Assembly (NCBI GenBank): GCA_964575895.1
Contig: CAZNTE010000010.1
Coordinates: 1-64,000, forward strand
Direction: 5' to 3'
DNA length: 64,000 bases
Source: Gudongella sp964575895
GTDB taxonomy: Bacteria > Bacillota > Clostridia > Tissierellales > Tissierellaceae
Shown here: positions 17,606 to 26,389 of the stretch, piece after piece
Position numbering within the stretch: the stretch's first letter is position 1
How the letters are laid out: every line of letters starts with the position of its first letter
The notes under the pieces: model-generated
Told to the model about the DNA's origin: nothing
The model's database searches: none
Seen by the model: only the letters and a program-made list of their open reading frames with translations
Translations under genes and position numbers: made by a program

Positions 17606-18661
17606 ATGAGAAAAATGATTTATATAATAATAGTACTTTCATTAACTTTTTTTACTGCATGTTCTAGCCCTAAGTTACCTGCTGACTTGCCAGAAATTAA
17701 TGATCAAGAAAATACAAATATTAAAGTTTCAGATTTAATACCATTTAAAGAGAATGTTAAACTTATATACGAAGGATATGGGAATGAGTTTGCTAGTCAG
17801 GAAGTTTTCTTTGAATATATTGATGAGAACATGGCTCAGTTGAAAATAATTAACCCTGGAACAAATTCTATTAGAATTTTGCAAAAAACATCTGATCAAA
17901 TAAAAGAAGTCTATTATGAAGGTGAATTTTATCATATTGAAGATATGAGAAGTGTAAAGCCTATTAAGGATATTATTGCTATTAAGGAACCAGTTGAAGT
18001 AGGGAATTCATGGATGGTAGAAAACTCATACAAACGTGAAATTACAGGAGTCGGTGTGGAAATTGAAACACCATATGATAGTTTTAATGCTGTGGAGGTA
18101 ACCACTACTCTAGATGGTGGAGCAAAATCAATAAATTACTATGTGGAAGGTATTGGACTTGTTGCAACTATTTACTCTGCAAATGATGGAACTCAGGTTA
18201 AAACACTATTAAGTGATATAACTAATGGCCCCATGGAAAGAGATATAGTAGTTTTTTATCCAGAGGATAGTCAACAATTTGACACTGTATTTGTAAATCA
18301 TAAATTATTATTTAACACTAATGATAGTTTAGAAAGCGTATTTGAAAATATATTCAAGTATCCCGTTAAGGATGGCTTGATAGCTTTGATATCAGAGGAT
18401 ACTGTAATAAATAGTATTAGGTTTGAAAGAAATACTTGGAGAGTTGAGATTGATTTTTCCAAGGAATTAATACCAGGATGGAATGTAGGGTCATCATTAG
18501 AGGCTGAATTGCTAAAAAGCATAGTTAACACCTTAGGTGATTTTTTCGATACAGACAGCGTTTATATAACAATAGATGGGAAACCTTATGAATCTGGTCA
18601 TATTGCCTTGAAAGAAGGAGAAGAATTCATAGTAAATTACAACGGTATAAAGGAGTATTAA
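17606..18661 (+). CDS. Lipoprotein with C-terminal GerMN domain
   Basis: Encodes 351 residues from ATG 17606, which has AGAGGTG upstream; an ATG 33 bases earlier has no ribosome site. A signal peptide ends in the lipobox FTAC near residue 20. The middle part is uncharacterised. The last 130 residues (from VFYPEDSQQFDTVF) form a GerMN domain with the typical LLSxI...VWRVEIDFSKE-like pattern and a ..VYITIDGKPYESGHI.. end. GerMN domains occur in Bacillus GerM and other sporulation or germination lipoproteins, so a cell-surface role in spore formation is plausible but not proven. It converges on the helicase gene. Confidence 0.8.
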   Translation: MRKMIYIIIVLSLTFFTACSSPKLPADLPEINDQENTNIKVSDLIPFKENVKLIYEGYGNEFASQEVFFEYIDENMAQLKIINPGTNSIRILQKTSDQIKEVYYEGEFYHIEDMRSVKPIKDIIAIKEPVEVGNSWMVENSYKREITGVGVEIETPYDSFNAVEVTTTLDGGAKSINYYVEGIGLVATIYSANDGTQVKTLLSDITNGPMERDIVVFYPEDSQQFDTVFVNHKLLFNTNDSLESVFENIFKYPVKDGLIALISEDTVINSIRFERNTWRVEIDFSKELIPGWNVGSSLEAELLKSIVNTLGDFFDTDSVYITIDGKPYESGHIALKEGEEFIVNYNGIKEY

Positions 18662-18668
18662 GATAATT

Positions 18669-18704
18669 ATAACCCTAACAAATCAATTAATTTGTTAGGG
18701 TTAT
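18669..18704. terminator. Bidirectional terminator between GerMN lipoprotein and helicase genes
   Basis: A perfect 15-bp stem ATAACCCTAACAAAT / ATTTGTTAGGGTTAT with a 6-base loop lies 8 bases past the lipoprotein stop. It contains the last codons of the minus-strand helicase gene. Confidence 0.85.
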
Positions 18705-20558
18705 ATTATTTGAAAGTTCTTTTATGAAAAGTGAAGGATTTGCTTTGGAGTTGCCATTATTAGCATACCATAAAAGTTTCAAATTGTGTTTGGCTCTGGT
18801 CATACCCACATAGAAGACTCGCCGTTCTTCCTCTAATTCATCTAAATTATTTCCATTATTTTTCACTGATTCAGTAATAGAAGGGAACTCTCCTTCTATT
18901 AGGTCAATAATATATACATGATCAAATTCCAAACCTTTCGCTGAATGAATTGTTGAAAATGTTATCTTAGACTTAATTGTTGAGCTATTCTTTATTAAAG
19001 TACTTATATGTTTGAGCCTACTCTTAAAGGAATCAAGATCTTTGATTGACTTGCCAATAATTATATAGCTATCTAGAATACTTCTAAGATACTTGTAGGA
19101 GTAACCATATTTAATACTATTGTCTTTTAGATATTTATCATATCCCATGGTATCCAAAATATATTTTATCTTCATATCTATTGTCAATTTCTTTATCCTT
19201 CTGTAATCAAGTTCTAATTCGCGTATCTGCTTCTTATAGAACTCAGAAATGCCAGGATACCTAAGTAGTCTTTGAAATACATTAAGATTAATATGATTAC
19301 TAGCTGCCCAAAGGAGCATGCCTTTTGATATATAACCCTTGGTTTTGTAGTAGATTTGAAAAAAAGAATCATAGTCAAATGAACTATCAGAAAAAGAAAT
19401 AAAGGCTACTATATCCTTCAATACCCAATGATTAAATATCTTAAGTTTAGTATCATTTGTTACAAAGGAGATACTTTGCCTGTCGAAATAATCTATTAGA
19501 CCAATTGAAGAAAGGTTATTTCTATATAATACTGCAACACTCTTACCCTTATTTCTTAGAATATCCTTCATAATAAAATCATATTGAGAAGATTGATCTT
19601 TCAGCTTTATAACTTCCACAGGGTCAGTCGGTGGGTTTGAAGTCTTAATGGTTTTTCTATATCTTTTTGTATTGCTTTGTATGAAGCCATTTGAAGCAGT
19701 AACTATATTTTTTGAAGATCTATAATTGTCAACCATGTAATATATCTTTGCATTGCTGAAGACCTTATTAAAATCAAGGAGCTCCTGAGGATTTGCACCT
19801 CTAAACCCATATATCGACTGGTCGTCATCTGCTACTACAAACAAGTTATTGTTGGGATATGCTAATAATTTTAGAATTTCAAATTGCAACTTTGATGTAT
19901 CTTGCCCTTCATCTAATTGATAGTAGTCAAATTTACTTCTGTAGATGTTTAGAATTTTAGGATTTTCTTTTAAAATATCATAGGCAATTGTCAGCATATC
20001 ATCAAAATCTAGTAATTGATGATCGTTTTTATATTTTTCATATTCAGAAAATAATAATTGAAAGTTTTCAACTTCTATTCGGTTATCCATGGAATAATCC
20101 CTAGGGGAAAGCATCTTATTTTTAATGTAACCATAGTAACTAAAAAAAGCTTCAAGCTTATCCTCTGTAATAGGTTGGTTATTAATCCTAGAAAAAAGAC
20201 TCTTAATGATTAGGTATTTATTGTGTTGGATAGACTCATCTTCAATCAAGGTTAGTTTTTTATTAGTTACCCTATAAAAATCTCTAACAATTGTATAGCA
20301 GAAAGCATGAATAGTCATAAAATGAGGGGACAGATCACCCTTGGAGAAATCATTGTTGTATCTTTTTTTCATATCATTTGCAGATGACTTACTAAAGGTT
20401 ATTGATAAGATCCTAGTAGGATCTACTTTATGCTTTTCTACTAAAATTCTTGTTCTATGAAGAAGAACGGTGGTTTTTCCTGCGCCAGGAACAGCTAATA
20501 TCAAAGCAGGCCCAGATAAATGATTTATTGAAGCTACTTGTTCATTACTTAATCGCAT
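18687..20558 (-). CDS. UvrD/PcrA-like superfamily 1 DNA helicase
   Basis: Encodes 623 residues with the SF1A motifs in order: Q-motif NEQVASIN at 5-12, Walker A LAVPGAGKTT near 21-30, TFSKSSANDMKKR (Ia), LDEGQDTSKLQ (II), VADDDQSIYGFRGA (III), MVDNYRSS (IV), TIHSAKGLEFDHVYI (V) and EERRVFYVGMTRAKHNL (VI). It is about 100 residues shorter than housekeeping PcrA/UvrD and lacks their C-terminal tail, so it is probably a paralogue and not pcrA itself. AAAGGAGG precedes the ATG. No partner nuclease gene is adjacent. The role would be DNA repair or replication restart by family analogy. Confidence 0.88.
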   Translation of the reverse strand: MRLSNEQVASINHLSGPALILAVPGAGKTTVLLHRTRILVEKHKVDPTRILSITFSKSSANDMKKRYNNDFSKGDLSPHFMTIHAFCYTIVRDFYRVTNKKLTLIEDESIQHNKYLIIKSLFSRINNQPITEDKLEAFFSYYGYIKNKMLSPRDYSMDNRIEVENFQLLFSEYEKYKNDHQLLDFDDMLTIAYDILKENPKILNIYRSKFDYYQLDEGQDTSKLQFEILKLLAYPNNNLFVVADDDQSIYGFRGANPQELLDFNKVFSNAKIYYMVDNYRSSKNIVTASNGFIQSNTKRYRKTIKTSNPPTDPVEVIKLKDQSSQYDFIMKDILRNKGKSVAVLYRNNLSSIGLIDYFDRQSISFVTNDTKLKIFNHWVLKDIVAFISFSDSSFDYDSFFQIYYKTKGYISKGMLLWAASNHINLNVFQRLLRYPGISEFYKKQIRELELDYRRIKKLTIDMKIKYILDTMGYDKYLKDNSIKYGYSYKYLRSILDSYIIIGKSIKDLDSFKSRLKHISTLIKNSSTIKSKITFSTIHSAKGLEFDHVYIIDLIEGEFPSITESVKNNGNNLDELEEERRVFYVGMTRAKHNLKLLWYANNGNSKANPSLFIKELSNNITLTN

Positions 20559-20688
20559 TTTGATCCTCCTTTAGTAATCCTATATAATTCTACCACAATT
20601 ACCAATTCAGTAGAATGATTTTAAATATATTCTTTATAATAGGGTAATTATGTATTATAATTGTTGTAGTTGAAATGAGGTGATTGGC

Positions 20689-21246
20689 ATGAGGGATATT
20701 TTAAAGAGATTTGATGATTTTTTTATTCATTTGATTAATTCTAAGATAAAAAATAAGTATTTAGATAAGATTATGTATAGGATTACAGACCTAGGTGGCG
20801 CGGTTTTCACATCAATATTTGCATTGGGATTAGTACTTGTTGGAAATTCAAAGGTTAAACTAATTGGTGTAGAAGCAATAATTGCTTTGTTTTTCGGGCA
20901 GATTTTTGTACAATCTCTGAAGAAACTTATGAGTAGAGAGAGACCATATAAGATATTGAAACACCTTCATACCTTCGGTATAGAAATGAGAGATTACTCT
21001 TTTCCATCAGGTCATACAACAGCTAGCTTTTCATTAGCTACTACCATAGCCCTTAATATGCCTAGGACTGCAGTTTTTGTACTGGTGCTTGCCTTTATCA
21101 TAGGCATGAGTAGAGTATACTTAGGAGTTCATTATCCTACAGATGTAGCAGCAGGTATTTTTATAGGAGTATTTGCAAGTTTAGCTGTTTACCTATATTT
21201 TATAAATTATGTTGAAAGACTTGGATCGATTTTGGGTATAAACTAA
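20689..21246 (+). CDS. PAP2-family membrane phosphatase
   Basis: Encodes 185 residues from ATG 20689, with GAGGTG 6 bases upstream; a GTG 9 bases earlier is part of that ribosome site. The protein has five or so transmembrane helices and the three PAP2 phosphatase motifs: KKLMSRERPYK near 84-94, PSGHTT near 113-118 (catalytic His) and SRVYLGVHYPTDV near 149-161. Likely substrates are lipid phosphates such as undecaprenyl pyrophosphate or phosphatidylglycerol phosphate. The active site faces the outside in this family. It is a single gene between the helicase and nitroreductase genes. Confidence 0.88.
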   Translation: MRDILKRFDDFFIHLINSKIKNKYLDKIMYRITDLGGAVFTSIFALGLVLVGNSKVKLIGVEAIIALFFGQIFVQSLKKLMSRERPYKILKHLHTFGIEMRDYSFPSGHTTASFSLATTIALNMPRTAVFVLVLAFIIGMSRVYLGVHYPTDVAAGIFIGVFASLAVYLYFINYVERLGSILGIN

Positions 21247-21307
21247 TCGTATGTAGCATTTAATATTTAAAATTAATCTAATATATAAATTACAAGGAGG
21301 GTTAACC

Positions 21308-22117
21308 ATGAATATGATGAATTTTTTAAAGACTAGAAAGTCAACTAGAGAATTTAAGCGTAAGAATGTAAATGACATAGATCTAAGAAAGATCAAGGAT
21401 GTTGTTGCACAGTCTAATATCGAGCTAGAAGAAAAGAATATGGAAGTCAAGCTTTTTGAGTACGGACAAAGGATTTATGACAGTCTAAAAGGTGTAGGAG
21501 GATATTCTGGTGTAATGATTGATAGCCCTCATTATATTGGATTGGATTTAAAAGATAAGAACAGAGATACCTTAATAGCCAGTGGCTATTTCATGGAGAA
21601 GATAGTAACTCATTTAAATGATGCAGGTATTGGAACCTGTTGGGTAAGTTTGAATGACATAGAAGATGAAAGAAAAAAAGTTATATTCGGAGAAGATGCC
21701 AAGGGAATAGACTATTTACTAGCAATTGGTTATGCAAAACCTAAGAATCCATTTATCCACGAGCCTTTTAGTGAGAGAATTGGGGTTGAAGAAATGGTAT
21801 TTTCAGAAAAATTAGGAAATCCAATTTCAATGGATGAACTAGAGAAGAGAGGTTTAGGAGACTTATTATTCTACATTAGATTCGCACCATCAACCTTAAA
21901 TAAACAACCATGGAGATTTATTGTATTTGATGATATTATTGAACTCGCATTATTAGAAGACAATGATAAAGTCTGTTATGAAGATGCAGGTATAATAATG
22001 TACTACTTTGAAGAACTTGCTAGAGCCCTGGGCATGAAAAATAAATGGGATTTAGTAGATAGGGAAGAAATTTATAAAGATAATAAGTATAGATTTATAG
22101 GGAAGTACAAACTATAA
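21308..22117 (+). CDS. Nitroreductase-family protein (TM1586 type)
   Basis: Encodes 269 residues. It starts FLKTRKSTREFKRKNV, the FMN-phosphate-binding opening of nitroreductases. A second half-domain GLGDLLFYIRFAPSTLNKQPWRFIVFD repeats the substrate/FMN motif (PSxxNxQPWRF), as expected for the two-lobed TM1586-type family. It probably binds FMN and reduces an unknown electrophile with NAD(P)H in the cytoplasm. AAGGAGGG sits before the ATG. A strong terminator follows, so it is probably monocistronic. Confidence 0.82.
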   Translation: MNMMNFLKTRKSTREFKRKNVNDIDLRKIKDVVAQSNIELEEKNMEVKLFEYGQRIYDSLKGVGGYSGVMIDSPHYIGLDLKDKNRDTLIASGYFMEKIVTHLNDAGIGTCWVSLNDIEDERKKVIFGEDAKGIDYLLAIGYAKPKNPFIHEPFSERIGVEEMVFSEKLGNPISMDELEKRGLGDLLFYIRFAPSTLNKQPWRFIVFDDIIELALLEDNDKVCYEDAGIIMYYFEELARALGMKNKWDLVDREEIYKDNKYRFIGKYKL

Positions 22118-22118
22118 G

Positions 22119-22145
22119 AAAAGTAGAGGGAAACCTCTACTTTTT
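22119..22145 (+). terminator. Terminator after the nitroreductase gene
   Basis: The stem AAAAGTAGAGG / CCTCTACTTTT with a GAAA tetraloop runs into a T-run. Confidence 0.9.
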
Positions 22146-22168
22146 AAATAAGCAAGCAAGGTGATATT

Positions 22169-23125
22169 GTGAATAATCATAGGAATAATTATAGGATATT
22201 AGCAGAAGAATTCTACTATAATGGAAAGCTAGAATCTGCCATAGAGTTTTATAACAAAGCTTTAACTTACAGGGGAAGTGTAGATGACACTTGTTTAATC
22301 CTTTTTAATTTAGGTGTCATATTTTGGGAAATGGGAAATATTAGAAAGGCCATATACTACAACAAAAAAGTTCTAGAAAATGACAAAAATTATAAGGACG
22401 CCTATTATCAGTTGGGTCTACTGTTTGAAGATGTGGGAGATATAAATAAATCAATTAAGTCCTATAGAAGGGCACTAAGAATTGATCCTGAAGATAAATT
22501 ATCTCTGTATAATTTGGCTGTATTGTACGATACAATGGGAAGAGATTATCTAGCTGAAAGTATTTATCTAAATCTCATAAGACTAGATCCCAGTAATAGC
22601 TATGCAATGAATAATTTAGGGTCATTGTACGAATCAAGAGGAGAGTATAAAAAAGCTTTAAAGTACGTGAATAGAAGTATAGACATTAAGGATGATTTTT
22701 ATTTATCTCATTTTAATTTAGGTGTTATTCTCAAGGCACTAAAAAGAGATGAGGAAGCAATATTTGAATATAATAAGTCTTTAAGCTTAAAAGAGGACTA
22801 TCAGTATACTTATTTAAATCTTTCAGCGATTTATATTGAAAAAAAAGACTATTTAAAATCTATCCATGTATTAACAAAAGGAATTGCAGAATGTAAAGTC
22901 AATCATGATTTATACTACAATAGAGCTTGTTCATATGCTATACTAAATAATAGAGAAGAAGCCCTTAATGACATAAGAAAATGTCTTGAACTTTCACCGA
23001 AACTTTTAAAATGGGTTGAAAGTGATCGAGACCTGGATTGTTTGAGAGAAGACAAAGAATTTATTAATATATTGATCAATGTAAAGAATAATGTAAGGAA
23101 GGATATTGAGAATGATAATTATTAA
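22169..23125 (+). CDS. TPR-repeat protein
   Basis: Encodes 318 residues from a GTG start with AAGGTGA upstream. At least seven tetratricopeptide repeats are visible, for example AEEFYYNGKLESAIEFYNKAL, LFNLGVIFWEMGNIRKAIYYN, YYQLGLLFEDVGDINKSIKSY and YAMNNLGSLYESRGEYKKAL. There is no signal peptide or membrane helix, so it is probably a cytoplasmic scaffold. The partner is unknown. Its 3' end overlaps the methionine aminopeptidase start, which implies translational coupling. Confidence 0.85.
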   Translation: MNNHRNNYRILAEEFYYNGKLESAIEFYNKALTYRGSVDDTCLILFNLGVIFWEMGNIRKAIYYNKKVLENDKNYKDAYYQLGLLFEDVGDINKSIKSYRRALRIDPEDKLSLYNLAVLYDTMGRDYLAESIYLNLIRLDPSNSYAMNNLGSLYESRGEYKKALKYVNRSIDIKDDFYLSHFNLGVILKALKRDEEAIFEYNKSLSLKEDYQYTYLNLSAIYIEKKDYLKSIHVLTKGIAECKVNHDLYYNRACSYAILNNREEALNDIRKCLELSPKLLKWVESDRDLDCLREDKEFINILINVKNNVRKDIENDNY

Positions 23126-23870
23126 AACACAAGAGGAAATAGAAAAAATGAAAAAGGCTGGCGAGATTTTAGCAAATCTACATAAGGAGATTTCTAAGAT
23201 GATCAAGCCAGGAATAACCACCATGGAAATAGACAGATTTGTGGAAGATTATTTAATTAAAAGAGGTGCTTATCCTGAACAAAAAGGTTATCATGGGTAT
23301 CCATATGCAACATGCGCTTCTGTAAATGATGAAATATGCCATGGCTTTCCAAGGGAGGAAGAACTCAAAGATGGAGATATATTAGCTATAGATATGGTTG
23401 TAAGATTCGATGGTTGGTTAGCGGATTCAGCATGGAGTTACGGTGTTGGAAATATTTCTGAAGAAGCAAAAAAACTCCTTGATACCACAAGAGAATCACT
23501 ATATCTAGGAATTGAGCAAGCTTTAGTTGGTAATAGGTTAGGGGATATAGGAAATGCAATCCAAAAACACGTTGAGTCCAAGGGATTTTCCGTGGTTAGA
23601 GATTTTGTTGGACACGGAATAGGTAAGGATATGCATGAGGACCCACAAGTCCCTCACTATGGGAAAGCAGGTAGAGGAGTTAGGTTAGTGGAAGGTATGG
23701 TAATAACAATTGAACCTATGGTAAATGAAGGTCTATATAACATGAAATTGGATGATAATAAGTGGACAGCTAGAACGACAGATGGTAAATTATCAGCTCA
23801 ATATGAACACACCATTGCCATAACAAAAGATGGTCCGATAATACTTACTGACCAAGGAGAAGAAAGGTAG
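23112..23870 (+). CDS. map: Methionine aminopeptidase, type I
   Basis: Encodes 252 residues. Type I MetAP removes the initiator methionine from nascent proteins. The metal ligands are visible: the Asp of AIDMVVRFDGWLAD (two Asp), His of GHGIGKDMHEDPQVPHYG, Glu of TIEPMV and Glu of QYEHTIAI. The upstream active-site His is in NDEICHGFP. The ATG at 23112 is preferred; a TTG 6 bases earlier sits closer to AAGGAAGG and cannot be excluded. The start lies inside the last codons of the TPR gene. This is not the usual secY-adk-map ribosomal context, so a second map elsewhere is possible. Confidence 0.94.
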   Translation: MIIIKTQEEIEKMKKAGEILANLHKEISKMIKPGITTMEIDRFVEDYLIKRGAYPEQKGYHGYPYATCASVNDEICHGFPREEELKDGDILAIDMVVRFDGWLADSAWSYGVGNISEEAKKLLDTTRESLYLGIEQALVGNRLGDIGNAIQKHVESKGFSVVRDFVGHGIGKDMHEDPQVPHYGKAGRGVRLVEGMVITIEPMVNEGLYNMKLDDNKWTARTTDGKLSAQYEHTIAITKDGPIILTDQGEER

Positions 23871-23877
23871 GATTAAA

Positions 23878-24519
23878 ATGGCAAAGACATATACAAAAAA
23901 AGAAGAGATATTTAATGGGTTAACCCATGGAGCAGGAGTTTTATTCGGGATCATTGCTCTTATAGTATTGTTGAATAATTCCATAAGATCTGGAAATATA
24001 ACAGCTACAGTTGCTTTTACTATATATGGTTCGTGTATTATATTGATGTTTTTGTCTTCTACTTTATATCATAGCTTCGCTAAACAAAAGATTAAAGAAA
24101 TATTAAGGGTATTTGATCACTCATCCATATTTCTCTTTATAGCAGGAACTTACACTCCTATAGTTTTACTAACACTTACAGGAGCATTTAAATGGATTAT
24201 ACTAATTGGAATATGGTCAATTGCCTTAAGTGGAGTAGGATTCAAGATCTTTACCTTTGGAAAGTTTGACCAGTATAAGGCCCTGTCCTTGATATTATAT
24301 ATAGGTATGGGTTGGTTAGCCATAATCCCCTTAAAGGCAATAATTAATGCAACATCATGGTCTTTCTTCTTGTATATATTGGCAGGAGGTTTGCTCTATA
24401 CTCTCGGTACAATTTTCTATGGAGTTAAAAAGATACCCTATAATCATGGAATATGGCATTTGTTTGTTTTGGCAGCTAGTATAACACACTTTGCCGGGAT
24501 AGTTATTTATTTAGCATAG
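23878..24519 (+). CDS. Hemolysin III / YqfA family membrane protein
   Basis: Encodes 213 residues with seven transmembrane helices of the HlyIII (PAQR-like) superfamily. The family's conserved polar residues are present: EEIFNGLTHGAGVLFG near 9-24, SSTLYHSF near 61-68, DHSSIFLFIAGTYTPI near 80-95 and GIWHLFVLAASITHF near the C-terminus (the two conserved His that bind metal in PAQR enzymes). Despite the name, most members are not known toxins. It starts 7 bases after map and is probably co-transcribed with it. Confidence 0.9.
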   Translation: MAKTYTKKEEIFNGLTHGAGVLFGIIALIVLLNNSIRSGNITATVAFTIYGSCIILMFLSSTLYHSFAKQKIKEILRVFDHSSIFLFIAGTYTPIVLLTLTGAFKWIILIGIWSIALSGVGFKIFTFGKFDQYKALSLILYIGMGWLAIIPLKAIINATSWSFFLYILAGGLLYTLGTIFYGVKKIPYNHGIWHLFVLAASITHFAGIVIYLA

Positions 24520-24539
24520 AATATAAAGATCATTACAGG

Positions 24540-24567
24540 TACTCCTTATAGAAAGGAGTATTTTTTT
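24540..24567 (+). terminator. Terminator after the hemolysin III gene
   Basis: The 8-bp stem TACTCCTT / AAGGAGTA with a 5-base loop is followed by a run of seven T. Confidence 0.9.
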
Positions 24568-24608
24568 GATCGAAAAATAGATAAAATTCAGAAAATAAGC
24601 ACATTAGA

Positions 24609-24638
24609 TTTTACACTTAATTGCAATTAAATGTAAAA
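24609..24638. promoter_or_regulatory. 30-bp near-perfect dyad, candidate operator upstream of the AbgT gene
   Basis: The palindrome has TTTTACA arms and a perfect 14-bp core TTAATTGCAATTAA; only the one symmetric pair between arm and core mismatches. It lies 57 bases before the -35 box of the AbgT promoter and after the upstream terminator, so it is not a terminator of a gene. It fits a binding site for a dimeric regulator. Confidence 0.5.
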
Positions 24639-24694
24639 GTGAGTATTTGCATAGTAATACAGCAAAGTGATTGTTAGCTAAAATCAACAGAGGG

Positions 24695-24724
24695 TTGACA
24701 ACTAAGCTTATAGACATGTATAAT
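24695..24724 (+). promoter_or_regulatory. Sigma-A-type promoter of the AbgT gene
   Basis: TTGACA at 24695-24700 and TATAAT at 24719-24724 are separated by 18 bases. The AbgT start codon follows 35 bases later. Confidence 0.8.
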
Positions 24725-24759
24725 ATTCTGGTATCGAAATATTTTTAAGGAGGAGTATT

Positions 24760-26298
24760 ATGGCAAAAAACAAAAAAGATACACCTAAACAAAATGGTAT
24801 TCTTAAAGGTATTGAACGTGTTGGTAACGCAATGCCTCATCCTGCAATGATATTTGTTATTCTTAGTGCAGCTGTAGTTGTTATATCATTTATTGTTGCT
24901 CAAATGGGTACAAGTGTAACATACTATGATGCAAGAGCTGGTGCTGAAGTTACTGTATCTGCAGTAAATATGCTATCAGCAGATGGTCTTCGTTATATTT
25001 TCAATAATGCAACAAAAAACTTTACAGGATTTGCTCCACTTGGAACAGTTCTTGTAGCAATGCTTGGTGTTGGAGTAGCAGAATGGTCAGGACTTATAAA
25101 TACTTCATTAAAGAAGCTATTAACTAACGTACACCCAAGATTACTAACAGCAGTTGTAGTATTTGCTGGTATTATGTCAAATATTGCATCAGACGCTGGT
25201 TATGTAGTAGTAATACCTTTGGGAGCTATTGTATTTGCTGGGGCAGGAAGACATCCTATAGCAGGTTTAGCTGCAGCTTTCGCAGGAGTTTCTGCAGGAT
25301 TCTCTGCTAACTTATTATTAGGAACATTAGATCCATTACTACAAGGAATTACCAATGAAGCTTTGAGAAGTGCTGGACTTGATTACAGCATATTACCAAC
25401 AGCTAACTATTACTTTATGATAGCATCAACCTTCCTTTTAACTTTCTTAGGTACTTTTGTTACTGAAAAGATCGTTGAGAAGAATCTTGGAGCTTACACT
25501 GGTGATTATATGCCAAGTAAAGAATCAGTAACTGATTTAGAGAACAAAGGATTAAGAAACGCAGGGTTATCATTACTAGCATTTGGTGCCCTTATGTTAT
25601 TCTTAACAGTTCCAGCTAATGCTGTATTTAAGACAGCTAATGCTGCTGGGGAAATGACTATTAATGAATTCCTAAGCAACGGATTAATATTTATGATTCT
25701 ACTAGTATTTATGATTCCAGGGTTTGTTTATGGTAAAACAGTTGGTAAGATAAATAATAGTAATGATCTAGTTGAGTCTATGACAGATGCTATGAAGAGT
25801 ATGGGTGGATACCTAGTACTTGCATTCTTTGCAGCTCAATTCGTAGCCTACTTTGGAAGAACTAATCTTGGAACAATCCTTTCTGTAAAGGGAGCAGATT
25901 TCCTTGAGAGCATTGGTTTTACTGGACTTCCACTAATCTTTGGATTTATTCTAATATCAGCATTCCTTAACCTATTTATGGGTTCAGCATCAGCTAAGTG
26001 GGCAATAATGGCTCCAGTATTTGTACCCATGATGATGAGACTTGGATTAAGTCCAGAGTTGACTCAGGCAGCTTACAGAATTGGAGATTCAACAACTAAC
26101 ATTATCACTCCTTTAATGAGTTATTTTGCAATGATAGTTGTATTTGCTAAGAAATACGATAAAGAAAGTGGACTTGGTACGCTAATATCTACAATGATTC
26201 CTTATTCTTTAGTGTTCTTGATTGGTTGGACAGCTTTAATGGCTCTTTGGTATTTTGCAAACTTACCACTTGGTCCAGAAGCATTTATTCACATTTAA
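24760..26298 (+). CDS. AbgT-family transporter
   Basis: Encodes 512 residues of an inner-membrane secondary transporter with about 11 helices. Family features are the N-terminal GIERVGNAMPHPAMIF, the long extracytoplasmic segment after helix 1, the DAGYVVVIPLGA motif and the C-terminal GDSTTNIITPLMSYFAMIV. AbgT family members import p-aminobenzoyl-glutamate or export sulfonamides and related molecules. The pairing here with an M20 peptidase, which could cleave such an amide, parallels the abgABT logic. The substrate is inferred, not shown. AAGGAGGAG precedes the ATG. A terminator separates it from the peptidase gene. Confidence 0.9.
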   Translation: MAKNKKDTPKQNGILKGIERVGNAMPHPAMIFVILSAAVVVISFIVAQMGTSVTYYDARAGAEVTVSAVNMLSADGLRYIFNNATKNFTGFAPLGTVLVAMLGVGVAEWSGLINTSLKKLLTNVHPRLLTAVVVFAGIMSNIASDAGYVVVIPLGAIVFAGAGRHPIAGLAAAFAGVSAGFSANLLLGTLDPLLQGITNEALRSAGLDYSILPTANYYFMIASTFLLTFLGTFVTEKIVEKNLGAYTGDYMPSKESVTDLENKGLRNAGLSLLAFGALMLFLTVPANAVFKTANAAGEMTINEFLSNGLIFMILLVFMIPGFVYGKTVGKINNSNDLVESMTDAMKSMGGYLVLAFFAAQFVAYFGRTNLGTILSVKGADFLESIGFTGLPLIFGFILISAFLNLFMGSASAKWAIMAPVFVPMMMRLGLSPELTQAAYRIGDSTTNIITPLMSYFAMIVVFAKKYDKESGLGTLISTMIPYSLVFLIGWTALMALWYFANLPLGPEAFIHI

Positions 26299-26310
26299 TA
26301 GAAATACAAG

Positions 26311-26339
26311 TGAGGCTTTTTCGAAAGCCTCATTTTTTT
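26311..26339 (+). terminator. Terminator after the AbgT gene
   Basis: The 9-bp stem TGAGGCTTT / AAAGCCTCA with a TTCG tetraloop is followed by seven T. Confidence 0.92.
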
Positions 26340-26389
26340 CAATAAATATTTAATAATTGGGTATCAAGGAATGGAAAGGGGAGTAAAGA

